Part shown: positions 32,000 through 43,105 of the stretch, one piece after another | How the letters are laid out: each line of letters starts with the position of its first letter | Numbering within the stretch: position 1 is the stretch's first letter | Position numbers and translations under genes: made by a program | NCBI GenBank assembly: GCA_028622995.1 | Contig: JAJQJQ010000046.1 | Coordinates: 682,001 to 746,000, forward strand | Length of the DNA stretch: 64,000 nt | Source: Panagrolaimus kolymaensis | Taxonomy: Eukaryota > Nematoda > Chromadorea > Rhabditida > Panagrolaimidae | Reading direction: 5' to 3' | The notes under the pieces: generated by a model | Seen by the model: the letters and a program-made list of their open reading frames with translations, nothing else | What the model was told of the DNA's origin: nothing | The model's database searches: none

Positions 32000-33568
32000 T
32001 CACAAAATGATAGGTAAATTTGTAATAGAAATATTTGTAAAAGTGGCAATTCCATTTTCAGTAAAAAAGATTAGACGATCACTACTTTCATCAGGAAAAA
32101 TAACATCCGTTATTGGAGCAGTATTATCTCCAGCAAAAACTTCCACCGAAGCTCGATCAATAATAATTTGAATATGAAAAAGATTTTGGGTGTTGAAATT
32201 CATGTTTTTAACGGTGTGTTGAAGGCTGAATTTATCTGAAAAATCTATTTTCCCTGATTTTGATCGATTCACTGTGAGAGTTCTATGTTCGATGTCAAAA
32301 ATAATTTTAGTTCCAAGATTTCCATCTTCATTTGCTCGAACAATGATTCCTGCACGTTTTGCGCTTAAAGATTGAATATTAAAATCAATATTTTGAATGG
32401 TTCCACGAGTTCGATCATCAAGAAATTGTTGAGTTGATGAAAGGGTAATTGGCCGAAGATAAATAGTTTCACCTTCAGCGATGAGAGTTTTAAATAGATT
32501 CGTTGGATTGAAAACGAGTTTTGGGATCCCATCGATGGCTTTTAATGTCATGGTTCTCGGAATTGCAAAAGCTCCACGCCATGGCGAAGTTGGTACAGAT
32601 CCAGCATAATCCCAATTATTCATCCATCCAAGCAAAATTTGCTCATTTGGATTTGGCAAATTATAAAAGGTTGAAGCCGCATAAAAATCTGCTCCATGAT
32701 CAAGCCAATTAAAATCAGCTAAATCTGATCCGGGTGGAGGAAAATTTTGTGCGGTAAAAGTAACTCCATCAAAATTTCCTATATAATACATCCCTCCTGA
32801 GCCTCCAGCCACTGACCATGGATTGACATTGACTATCATAACCCATTTAATATTATTCGAATCCCCATCTAACGGCAAAGGAAATAAATTTGGACATTCC
32901 CATTGAGCTCCGTCATGTGGAACATGAGGAATTGAAAAATCGCTTAGCTTTTTCCAATCCAATAAATTATTCGAACGCCATAATCTCACAGTGAAATTCT
33001 CTGCAATTACCGTAACCATCACCCAATATCCACCTTTTTCATACCAAAAAACTTTGGGATCACGAAAATCATTTTGTTCCGGATTTAAATTAAGCACGGG
33101 ATTATTTGGGTAAAAAGTAAAAGTTTCTGCCATTATATCCAAACTGTAAGCAAGTGATTGAGCTTGAATTCCAGCACCATGGCTTGAGCTTTCTTTGTAT
33201 GCACTTGTGTAAATTGCAATTACCGGTGAAATATTCCCAACGCTAAGACCCGTAACATTTTTGGTATCAATAACGACACTTCCAGAAAAAATGTCTTCCG
33301 TTGGTTGAGATAATATTGCCACAGGCAATTCATCCCAATGAAATAAATCTGTACTAATTGCATGTCCCCATGACATGGAACCCCATTCATTTCCATATGG
33401 ATTAAATTGAAAAAATATATGATAAAATCCATTTTCATAAAATAAACCATTTGGATCGTTTATCCAATATTTAATTGGTGTAAAATGAAATGATGGCCGC
33501 CATTGAGGTGTATCTTGTGCAATAGCAAAGGAGAAAAAAATAGTCGAAATTAAAAATTTGAGAAACAT
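32000..33568 (-). CDS. Secreted GH32 beta-fructosidase, copy 2
   Basis: Protein identical to the gene at 21673-23241 (522 residues, signal peptide, WINDPNG, RDP and ECP motifs all present), together with its upstream and downstream flanks. Because complete flanks are duplicated, both copies should keep the same promoter, so the duplication may double the dose of the enzyme. No difference between copies is visible at the protein level. Confidence 0.95.
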   Translation of the reverse strand: MFLKFLISTIFFSFAIAQDTPQWRPSFHFTPIKYWINDPNGLFYENGFYHIFFQFNPYGNEWGSMSWGHAISTDLFHWDELPVAILSQPTEDIFSGSVVIDTKNVTGLSVGNISPVIAIYTSAYKESSSHGAGIQAQSLAYSLDIMAETFTFYPNNPVLNLNPEQNDFRDPKVFWYEKGGYWVMVTVIAENFTVRLWRSNNLLDWKKLSDFSIPHVPHDGAQWECPNLFPLPLDGDSNNIKWVMIVNVNPWSVAGGSGGMYYIGNFDGVTFTAQNFPPPGSDLADFNWLDHGADFYAASTFYNLPNPNEQILLGWMNNWDYAGSVPTSPWRGAFAIPRTMTLKAIDGIPKLVFNPTNLFKTLIAEGETIYLRPITLSSTQQFLDDRTRGTIQNIDFNIQSLSAKRAGIIVRANEDGNLGTKIIFDIEHRTLTVNRSKSGKIDFSDKFSLQHTVKNMNFNTQNLFHIQIIIDRASVEVFAGDNTAPITDVIFPDESSDRLIFFTENGIATFTNISITNLPIIL

Positions 33569-34325
33569 CTAAAACGGTGGATAAAAATACTTTAAAATCT
33601 TTTTAAAACTCGCATTAAAATTGACCATCAAAATCCAAAAATTATTGTTTTCAAAAGTAAAATATTTTTAAAGTGGAAAAATCGATCAAAAAGATCAGTA
33701 GCAAACAAAAAAGGTGAATATTTTGATAAGGTTAAAAACTAAAATGATGAAAGATAGCGACCAAAAAATAAAGAACAGGTAAAACCAAACAAGGTGTTTT
33801 TCATAGGCTTAAAGCATTCTTAGGATGTGTTTTTTTGTTTTATATGCAGAAAAATAGGCAGAATAAATTAAAGTTTTCTTTAATTTTATTTGGATTAAAG
33901 TTTTTTCGAAAATTTTCTTTTACACTTTTGTTACACATTTCTTTGATTAAGTTAAAAGGTTGAAAGTTACCCAATATTGAAAATTTTCGATGCTTATTAT
34001 TGTGTGTTTTTTTTTTCTCTTCTGAATCATATTAATTTGTCTTCTCTCTCCATCGGTTTATATTGATTTTTTTAATAAGTTCTGTATTTTTTCAGCATTA
34101 TATATTATACTTCCGGTCGATACTCAACAAAATTTAAAGAATTTTTTATCAGGCAAAAATTTTAAGGTGATTTTTTATTGAAAGCGTGAAAAGAGGTTTA
34201 TTTGCAGATGATCACGAATTTTTTGTTTATAACGTTTGCTTTTTTTGTCCACGCTGCTATTGAAAAAAAAAGTTGTAGTAGCATGAGTAAAATTTTCTAT
34301 CAGTTTTAATAATTTAAATTTTATA
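33569..34325. other. Intergenic (copy 2 of 23242-23998)
   Basis: Duplicate spacer, AT-rich, with nothing recognised. Confidence 0.45.
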
Positions 34326-35580
34326 ATGTTTTCTACTATGGATGTTGTGAATGTTGGAATTTATCCAAAAGATGGAAAAATTGCATATTCTAAAGGAATT
34401 GAAGGATATTTTGAGTTTGATATCGATAATGGTAAAAAAATTCAACACTTTTTATAAGAAAAGAAAAAAATTTTAGTGCTCCCAAATGAATTTTATAAAA
34501 TAGATATATTGTTTCGAGATATCAAAATAAATATTAACAACAAAAAATTAGGATGCGCGTGTATTTGCTTAAATGATGATTATGATAATAAAATAAGAAA
34601 GAAATTTATTAAATCTGGTTTAAATTGCGGTTTTAAGAAAACAGAAATTATTGATAAAAAATCTGCTGAATATTTTATTGCCATTTCTCAATCTCATTAT
34701 AAACCAGGATTTGGAGATACCATTGGCATATTTAATGGAGAATGTGGATATATTTGGAATCGAAACTGTAAAAAAAAGTCAAAATTTCTTGGTTTTTTTA
34801 CTGGTTGAAGAATAGAAGAATTGAAAAATTCATCTCCTAATTTATTTCTTTACAAAGCCGATAAAAAAAATAGCAAAAAGTATTTAAGTCATTTATCGCC
34901 TGAATGCTTTATTTATGATTATCAAAATAGCGGTGAATTAGAATTTGGTGCACTTAATAAAGCAGAAATTTTGAATGGTAATATTAATACCAAAAATGAT
35001 GATGTTTATAATGTTTTGAATTGCACAATTTTCTTTAAGATTGGTGAAATTGTTAATTATGTTGAATGGGAAGATGACGAATTGCCATGGGAAGGCACAG
35101 TAACTTTAGAAAATGAAACAAATGCAAGCGAAATACATATTTTTGTAAGTTTTTCTCCCAATGATCTTTATTTTAAAAAAAATACAAACTTTTAACGATC
35201 AAAACCTTAGCAAAATAAAGGATCACTTTTTCGTCAAAGAAATTTAAAAAATTTCGGAAAAAAATAGGAAAAATAGTATTTGTTAAAATTTATTTTTTGA
35301 AAAACGAGTATAATATTTTATAAGAGAGAAGGAAGCTGAAAACTTTCTTTCCCATATTATTCTTTTTTTCAGCGTGGATCCGATGAAGAAATCTTAACTT
35401 TGTGGAATAATTAAGTTGCACCAATAAAATTAGAAATCAACTTTGACACAAATGGAATACACACAATCAGCTGTGCAAGCAATTCTAGTAATCAAAATAA
35501 TTTATGGCACGGTAATGCGTACAGCTTGCACCGTGTTGTAAATTACTTAGACCCCCATTCTCGATGTCTTATCATGTAAG
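34326..35580 (+). pseudogene. Divergent Hsp70-like pseudogene, copy 2
   Basis: Duplicate of 23999-25253 with the same in-frame TGA (34806-34808) and TAA (35412-35414). The shared stops show the gene was already broken before the tandem duplication, or that both copies use readthrough, which is unlikely with two different stops. Confidence 0.6.
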
Positions 35581-36681
35581 ATTAAAAACACTCCATATTT
35601 GTAAAAAAATTTAATGTCATTATGTCATAAATTTTTATTTAAAAGGAATCTTTATTGCGCAAAATCCGCTGTATTCCATAACAAATTAGTGAAATCTTCT
35701 AAAAATTTTTATGCTAGAATTAAGTGTAAATGATTCACTTTTTTCAAGGTTTTTATGAAATATTTATTTTTTGATATTTGATTTCCTTTTTTGGTAATAA
35801 AGAACGCTGCTTTTCTGCATTCCTACAAAATATTTTTTAATGGTGTTTATCGTAGCTTTTCAAAGTATGTATATATTGAAGTAAAAAATGTTATCTAATG
35901 TCCCTGGAAATTTCACATAAATTTTTGCTATTTTTTTTGGGCTTTTTCTTTTTGCTGTGCCACTGACAGAAATTGAGAATTTCTGGACTGTCTTTGAAAA
36001 CCATATTCGTTTATAAAAGAAATTCCAATAAAATTTTTATAACCGTAATGGGAAAGATAAAAATGAATTTTACCTATTTTTTGTGTTTTATGTTGTTCAT
36101 TGACTTGTCTTCGTTTTTTAAATAATAAAAGGGGTTTATTTTAACGATAGGGTAAAGTGCACCTTTTTCCGGTTGTAAGAGTCGAAATTGTATTAAAAAT
36201 TCTTTTGCATTACCGCACCTTCAAATTTTATCAATTTTTTTTTCATATATTGATTTTGCTTTCGATTAATTTTGTTTTATAAAAACATAAAATAACATCC
36301 TCACTTCTCAAATGAAAATGTTTTTGTGGTCACAAGGAAATCAGCATCAAAATTTTCTAATCATTTACAAATACATATGAGCTGATAATTTACTATTTAG
36401 TTCAAGATTGATAAATAAAAATAAATTATAAAGTATATTTGATTATACAACAGAAAATTTAAAAACGCAAAATAAATGTAACATTTAAAAAAATCCCTTT
36501 TCAAAGCAAATTGTAAAGGTTGTTATTGAAAAAAACTATATGTAATAGCAGGTGAAATATTTTACCAAAAGCAACTAACCAGCATAAAAAAATGACAAAC
36601 TTTAAGTATTTTTGTTCTTTTTTTAATTTCGGAAAGCAATTATTAGACTAGTTTTTAAAATTAAAAGACTTTTAATAAAAA
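35581..36681. other. Intergenic (copy 2 of 25254-26354)
   Basis: Duplicate spacer, with nothing recognised. Confidence 0.45.
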
Positions 36682-37283
36682 ATGGATACGAACCAAGCGA
36701 CAGATGATGAAATGAAGATTCTTATTTCGGTTGATCGAGGCTTGATTATCGCAGACGATGTTATTCTTTATGCTTGCGGAGTTATTCAACTTATTTTCCT
36801 CGTATTTTTAATTTGTCGTATTATCTGTAAATTTGAAACCTTCAGTACAGCTTTTTATTATTTATTAGTAATTGGGTATTTTTTAAATGTTATCACAGTT
36901 TTTATGTTTAGAATTAATGTAAATATAACTTCGGCCATTTTTAAAACCGCTTACAACATCGTTCAATGGTATGATTCGAGATTTTATGGTTTTTGGAATA
37001 CTATGCTTGCATTTAATAGATTTACTGCGCTATTTTTATTTAAACAACATAAACAAATTTGGAATGGATGGCGATTAGCAATTATTTTTGGCATCACTTT
37101 GGCATATCCATTTATTTTAAATGGATACTTTTTGAAAAATTATCATTGTTTTGAATCCGATTGGCAAAATATAAATTGCACAGATTTTTTTACTTCATCG
37201 AATACTGTACCAATTTCAAATGGAATTAATGCAATCGCTGCTTTGGTTTTGGGGTTAACCACAGCTTTCGCACGCAAACTTAA

Positions 37284-37410
37284 AGGGCCTTGTTTATTTC
37301 ATCTTTTTTTCAAACACGTGGCTGGATATTCGACCCCGCAAAGTGTGGGCGCTTGTGGGGACGAATATCCAGCCGCGTGTTTGAAAAAAAGATGAAATGA
37401 ATATGGTCCT
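37284..37410. mobile_element. TTAA-flanked foldback element (copy 2)
   Basis: Duplicate of 26957-27083, with TTAA at 37280-37283 and 37411-37414. The left TTAA overlaps the receptor codons for Leu-Lys, showing the exact insertion point in the coding sequence. Confidence 0.75.
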
Positions 37411-37421
37411 TTAAAGGAAAT

Positions 37422-38866
37422 ACAAGAACATTGGGGCCTTACCTTCGGTAAGTCCCTCAAACTAAACATACAAACAAACAATCTTCGAAACCGTTACATT
37501 TTTACAATCAAAACGTGGACATTTTACACATTAAGGTATTTTTTGAGAACCCTAGAGAGTAGACCTGCTTTTAGGAATTCTAAAAAATTATCAAAGGGGA
37601 GATTATGTGCTTTTTTAGAGGGTGCAAAATTGGAAAAAAATAGAGTGCCCAAACACCCATGCGTGTCTACAACAATACAATTAAAATAAACAACATTGTC
37701 CATGGCCTTACAGGCTTACATTCCATTTTTCATGGTAAATTTTGGAGCCCTGCCTACGGCAGACCTCCTAAATTTTACAAAAAAATCTTCTCCAATAATC
37801 AACGGTTTCCTGGGCCATGCATTTCCATATCTCTCATATTCGGCTACATCTTAACCACTTCGAGGTCCATTCCATAGGTCTAATTACACATGGGCCCTTC
37901 AGGCCCCAAAACACATTTCAACCCAAAAACAACCAAATATCGAACCAAACATAATCAAACAATCACCCGAAAATCATTAAATATCAACCCGAAAACCATC
38001 TTACATCTCACCCAAAAACAACTAAATATCCACCCAAATATTATAAAAAAAATGTGCCGAACGCTTACATGTTTACAACAATGCAATTACAATAAACAAC
38101 AGGGCCCTTCGGCCAACATTCCATTTTCATGGTTAATTTTGGAGCTCTGCCTTCGGCAGACCTTCAAAATTTACGATATAAATCGTCTCCAATTAACGAC
38201 GGTTTCTCTGGGCCACGCTTTTCATATATCTCATAGTCGGATATATCTTGACATCTTCGGGGTTCATTCCATAAGCCAAATTATACTTGGACTCTTCGGA
38301 ACCAAATCCGTTTTGACCCAAAAACCACCAAATATCCACCCAAAAACATTTAAATATCGATTAATACATTACAACACAAACAACTAAACATTCACCCAAA
38401 AGCCACCAAATATCTAACCAAACTCAATCAAACATCTCACCAAAAACAACTAAATGTCCACTCAAAAACCATTTTACATCTCACCAAACATAACTAAACA
38501 TTCGCCCAAACACAACTAAATGTGCACCCAAAAGTCATCCAAAAGCCACCAAATATCCACCCAAAAACAACTAAATATCCACCTAAAAATTTCAATGCAG
38601 ACAATCAGAGAAAAAACAAATTTTTCACTTCCAAAAATGCTTTCAAAAAAAGAAAAGAGAAACTTTCGTGTCGAGAAAATTTTCACGAAATGCAAATTTA
38701 AATTGACCAAAACATAGGGATCCTTGACTCTCCGAAGCGTGAGACCAACATATTCGGAATCAGCGTAAAAAACTGATCTAGGCTATCGGGACAAAACAAA
38801 AAAAAAGCAGAAACGACATACAGACAAACATACAGACAGAAACGACACTCCAAATTAAAAAGGAGG
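37422..38866. repeat. Hairpin-rich repeat, full unit A
   Basis: 1445-bp unit from ACAAGAACATTGGGG to AAATTAAAAAGGAGG. It contains hairpins such as CTTACCTTCGGTAAG, CTGCCTACGGCAG, GGGCCCTTCAGGCCC and CTGCCTTCGGCAG, an internal ~406-bp duplication, a degenerate short-motif array, and a 3' tail with repeated ACATACAGACA motifs. No coding region is credible. Confidence 0.8.
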
Positions 38867-40355
38867 ACAAGAACATTGGGGCCTTACCTTCGGTAAGTCC
38901 CTCAAACTAAACATACAAACAAACAATCTTCGAAACCGTTACATTTTTACAATCAAAACGTGGACATTTTACACATTAAGGTATTTTTTGAGAACCCTAG
39001 AGAGTAGACCTGCTTTTAGGAATTCTAAAAAATTATCAAAGGGGAGATTATGTGCTTTTTTAGAGGGTGCAAAATTGGAAAAAAAAAGAGTGCCCAAACA
39101 CCCATGCGTGTCTACAACAATACAATTAAAATATACAACATTGTCCATGGCCTTACAGGCTTACATTCCATTTTTCATGGTAAATTTTGGAGCCCTGCCT
39201 ACGGCAGACCTCCTAAATTTTACAAAAAAATCTTCTCCAATAATCAACGGTTTCCTGGGCCATGCATTTCCATATCTCTCATATTCGGCTACATCTTAAC
39301 CATTTCGAGGTCCATTCCATAGGTCTAATTACACATGGGCCCTTCAGGCCCCAAAACACATTTCAACCCAAAAACAACCAAACATAATCAAACAATCACC
39401 CGAAAATCATTAAATATCAACCCGAAAACCATCTTACATCTCACCAAAAACAACTAAACATCTCACCCAAAAACAACTAAATATCCACCCAAATATTATA
39501 AAAAAAATGTGCCGAACGCTTACATGTTTACAACAATGCAATTACAATAAACAACAGGGCCCTTCGGCCAACATTCCATTTTCATGGTTAATTTTGGAGC
39601 TCTGCCTTCGGCAGACCTTCAAAATTTACGATATAAATCGTCTCCAATTAACGACGGTTTCTCTGGGCCACGCTTTTCATATATCTCATAGTCGGATATA
39701 TCTTGAAATCTTCGGGGTTCATTCCATAAGCCAAATTATACTTGGACTCTTCGGAACCAAATCCGTTTTGACCCAAAAACCACGAAATATCCACCCAAAA
39801 ATTAGCTAAAGATCCACCCAAAAACATTAAAATATCGATTAATACATTACAACACAAACAACTAAACATTCACCCAAAAGCCACCAAATATCTAACCAAA
39901 CTCAATCAAACATCTCACCAAAAACAACTAAATGTCCACTCAAAAACCATTTTACATCTCACCAAACACAACTAAACATTCGCCCAAACACAACTAAATG
40001 TGCACCCAAAAGCCACCCAAAAGTCATCCAAAAGCCACCAAATATCCACCCAAAAACAACTAAATATCCACCTAAAAATTTCAATGCAGACAATCAGAGA
40101 AAAAACAAATTTTTCACTTCTAAAAATGCTTTCAAAAAAAGAAAAGAGAAACTTTCGTGTCGAGAAAAATTTCAAAAAATGCAAATTTAAATTGACCAAA
40201 ACATAGGGATCCTTGACTCTCCGAAGCGTGAGACCAACATTTTCGGAATCAGCGTAAAAAACTGATCTAGGCTATCGGGACAAAACAAAAAAAAAGCAGA
40301 AACGACATACAGACAAACATACAGACAGAAACGACACTCCAAATTAAAAAGGAGG
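38867..40355. repeat. Hairpin-rich repeat, full unit B
   Basis: Tandem second unit, about 95% or more similar to unit A by eye, with small extra blocks of the short-motif array (near 39450, 39800 and 40010). It ends at GGAGG. The host DNA then reads AAAGGAAGACTT, while the left host flank before unit A reads AAAGGAAATAC, so AAAGGAA may be a 7-bp target duplication. Confidence 0.75.
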
Positions 40356-40796
40356 AAAGGAAGACTTGGCAGAAAAAACAAAAATATGAGACATATTTAC
40401 TCGTAACTTCGATTGTGGCTTCCATTTTATTAGGGTTGAGCGAATTATTTACTTTTCTCGCCGGTGATTTTATTTCAAAAAATGCAAATGTTTCTGGTTT
40501 CAATTTTCAAACATATCTCACGGCAATGATTTTAGTATCTGTATCTAATTGGTTTGCGGTTTTGTTTTATACTTCACCTATCGTTTTGCTATTTTGCTTA
40601 TCGTATGTCAAACTTGGATTTTAGAATCAGAAGTTCCACATAAAAAAAATTAATTTTCAGAAAAGCAGTTCGAGAAAGTTTTGTATGCTTTTATCATTTG
40701 TACCTCATCCCAGGAATCAGAAACCCAAAATATGAAACTGAAATAATATCTGAAGCAAGTCCAAATAATCTCTTTCAAAAACGAAGCAACTCTTGA

Positions 40797-41322
40797 TATC
40801 TTAAAATTTACCCAAATACGTACATTTTTTAAAACTAAAAGTAATTTATTAAATAAATTTTTAATTATCTCATTCATGTTGCAAAAAGTTATATCCATGA
40901 CTGAAACTCAAGATCCTTTCAAAAGGGCTAAATAATTGTCACAGGTGGAGAAAAAGAAAGTTAATTACCTTTAACTACGTTTATTACATAAGTTGGTGTT
41001 ATAAGTTTTCGAACTTTAAATGATTAGTAATCCAGCATGTCTACACTTTTGTTGATAGCCAAAAACTAATAGGACTATGCTGCCACACGAATTTCTTTTT
41101 ATTAAAATCAAACATTTATTTTCCATTTTCTTATTTGGCAAGAAAAATAAAATACGAAATATGCAGGTGAAAAAAAGTTAATTGCATAGATACATTAAAA
41201 AAATTATTTGGCATATGCAAGTGTATTCGAGATTAAAGATATTTACGGCGAATAAATATTTATTTGTCATTTAAACTCAACTTTAACTTTTTAATTATCG
41301 ATTTTTTAAAGTTAAAGGGAAA
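40797..41322. other. Intergenic between receptor genes
   Basis: AT-rich, with nothing recognised. Confidence 0.45.
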
Positions 41323-42570
41323 ATGTCAATGTTTTCTTTTGAAAAATGGAAAGATTTAAAACTCGAAGAAATTTATCATCCAACTTTGTCGAAATATGTT
41401 AGAATATTTATGGATATAACTTTTGTTTTATCACTATTTTTCTATTCCTTTACTGCCTATGTAATTTTGAAAAAATCCACAAATCCAATGGGTTCCTTTA
41501 AAACTACGGTACTTATTCAATTAACCACAAACATAATTTATGAAATTTCATTATTTTTATTTGATCCAAAATGGTTGTTCCCTCTTCCAATGTGGAGTGT
41601 TCAACCTTATTTTCCAATTAAAAGTTATTGGGTTACTTATATTCTTGCTTTTTGGTTAATTAATGTTATTGTTGGAGTTTATGCTACCATTGTTTCGCTA
41701 TTTCAAAGGGTTATAGCTTTATTTCATAATCAAACCCAATTATCAGCAAGATTCATTATTTTTAGTTATGTTCTTCCATCCATTATTACAAGTGCTGTGT
41801 TTACAAGTGAGTCGTTAAATTTTATTCAAGAAAAATTGGCATTATTTTTAAAATCATTTTTTTTATTAGTTTTGGTACAAAAAATCTGGTCAATGGTTTT
41901 TTGCTGTTTTTTATTGCCCAAATTTTTTTATTGTTAAAAATTTATTTCTTATTTGAATTAATTTAAATTTTTAGTTCCTTTATATATAATGATGGGAGAT
42001 GTTAACGAAACACAAAAACTTTTGGAAGCTGAAATCCCCGCTTTAATTGAATTCTATCGAAGGATTCCAAGCACCATCGGTGTTAGCCCTAATTCTGGCA
42101 ATGTCCCTCTTCTCATCTTTGTTAGCATTAACGTTATATGGATTGGTTTTTTTATCGCATCATTTATAACTTTAAACATCATTTTTATTATTCAACTTAA
42201 AAAAATAAAAAAATTTATAACAAAAGATACTTATAAAATGCATCGAATGCTTCATAGGTACGTAAATATTTTTCGAGTCATGACCCAACATAACTTTATT
42301 TATTTCAGAGCTTTGATGATACAAATGGTTGTTGCTTCTGCGTTTATGTTTATTCCACTTTGTCTCATGATTATTCCTTTTGTTTTACAACTTCGTAATG
42401 GAAATTTATTTGCAAATCTTGCATATCCATTAAGTTCCATGCATATGGTTTTTGAATGTTCAAGTTTATTATATTTCATTAAACCTTATCGGGAACATGT
42501 TAAGAAAATTTTAACAAAGAAAAATCTATCTATTAATTTGGCGCGAAATACTAATTTTACATTTTCGTAA
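41323..42570 (+). CDS. Serpentine chemoreceptor, Srh/Str-type 7TM
   Basis: Three exons (41323-41806, 41975-42257, 42309-42570). About seven hydrophobic segments: FMDITFVLSLFFYSFTAYVI, TVLIQLTTNIIYEISLFLF, YILAFWLINVIVGVYATIV, FIIFSYVLPSIITSAVF, LLIFVSINVIWIGFFIASFI, MVVASAFMFIPLCLMIIPFV, and a last one near SMHMVFECSSLLYFI, followed by KPYREHVKK. The MLHRALMIQM junction and PYR motif after TM7 fit the Srh/Str superfamily of nematode chemosensory GPCRs. The 51-bp intron 42258-42308 is a multiple of three with no stop, so retention would also give a frame. I splice it because the joined residues fit the family. Expected in chemosensory neurons; ligand unknown. Confidence 0.8.
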
Positions 42571-43105
42571 ATAATTATTTTAAATTTAATTAGTTTTTTT
42601 ATAAAAAAAAGTTCTAAATTTTTAATAAAGTTTCTAAACATGGTTTTTTTAAAAAGTTTACCAACATTGTTTACAATGATGAATAAAAAAAGGAAATCCA
42701 TAATGACAAACATCAGTTCATGAGAGAAAAAAAGCTAAGTCGTGTCATAATTTAAACTTTTAACATTCCAATAAAATTATTTAATCCTTTTAAATTTTTT
42801 TTTTCATTCATTTTTTTGCCCTTTGCTTTATTCATATTCAAGATACAAGATATAATAGACATGCTTTTTTATATGATTAAATTAAAAATTATGAGATGCC
42901 CTATAAACACAAAATCAAATTACATTTTGTTTCATAGAAAAATTATATGTATAAAATTTCATCATGGTTTTTTTGGGAGGAGGTATTCTATGGAAAAGTT
43001 TAAAGTTTTAAAAAAACGGTAGCTATAAAAATATATTTGCTCGTTTAATATTTCATTTTTTAGTGGAAACTTTTATTACTAAACTATTAAAAGAAATTTT
43101 TAAAA
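42571..43105. other. Intergenic between receptor genes
   Basis: AT-rich, with nothing recognised. Confidence 0.45.

Larger units (their letters stand above)
28447..38773. repeat. 10,327-bp tandem duplication, copy 2
   Basis: Second copy, directly abutting the first. It starts inside the DUF229 last exon, so that gene is truncated here. It ends inside the first unit of the hairpin-rich repeat, which continues without a break to 40355. Because the repeat and the receptor gene are complete only on this side, the original locus order is best preserved at the outer edges: left of 18120 and right of 38773. Confidence 0.95.
36682..40796 (+). pseudogene. Srg-like chemoreceptor split by a ~3.1-kb insertion
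   Basis: The 5' part (36682-37283) is identical to copy 1. The 3' part resumes after the repeat at about 40364 with QKKQKYETYLLVTSIVASIL, LTAMILVSVSNWFAVLFYTS and PIVLLFCLS. It then has an intron (GTATGT...TTTTCAG, about 40605-40661) and a last exon KAVRESFVCFYHLYLIPGIR, ending at the TGA at 40794-40796. Every block aligns with the intact paralogue at 43106-44164, including the intron position. The insertion replaces the short loop between KLKG and QKKQKYE and contains a TTAA foldback element plus two hairpin-rich repeat units. Unless the whole insertion is spliced out, no receptor is made, and I see no splice pair that would do this cleanly. Confidence 0.85.

Noticed and set aside
32521..32712. 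Plus-strand small frames inside GH32 (also 22194-22385)
   Set aside because: Antisense shadow of the 522-residue GH32 gene; no start context or homology.
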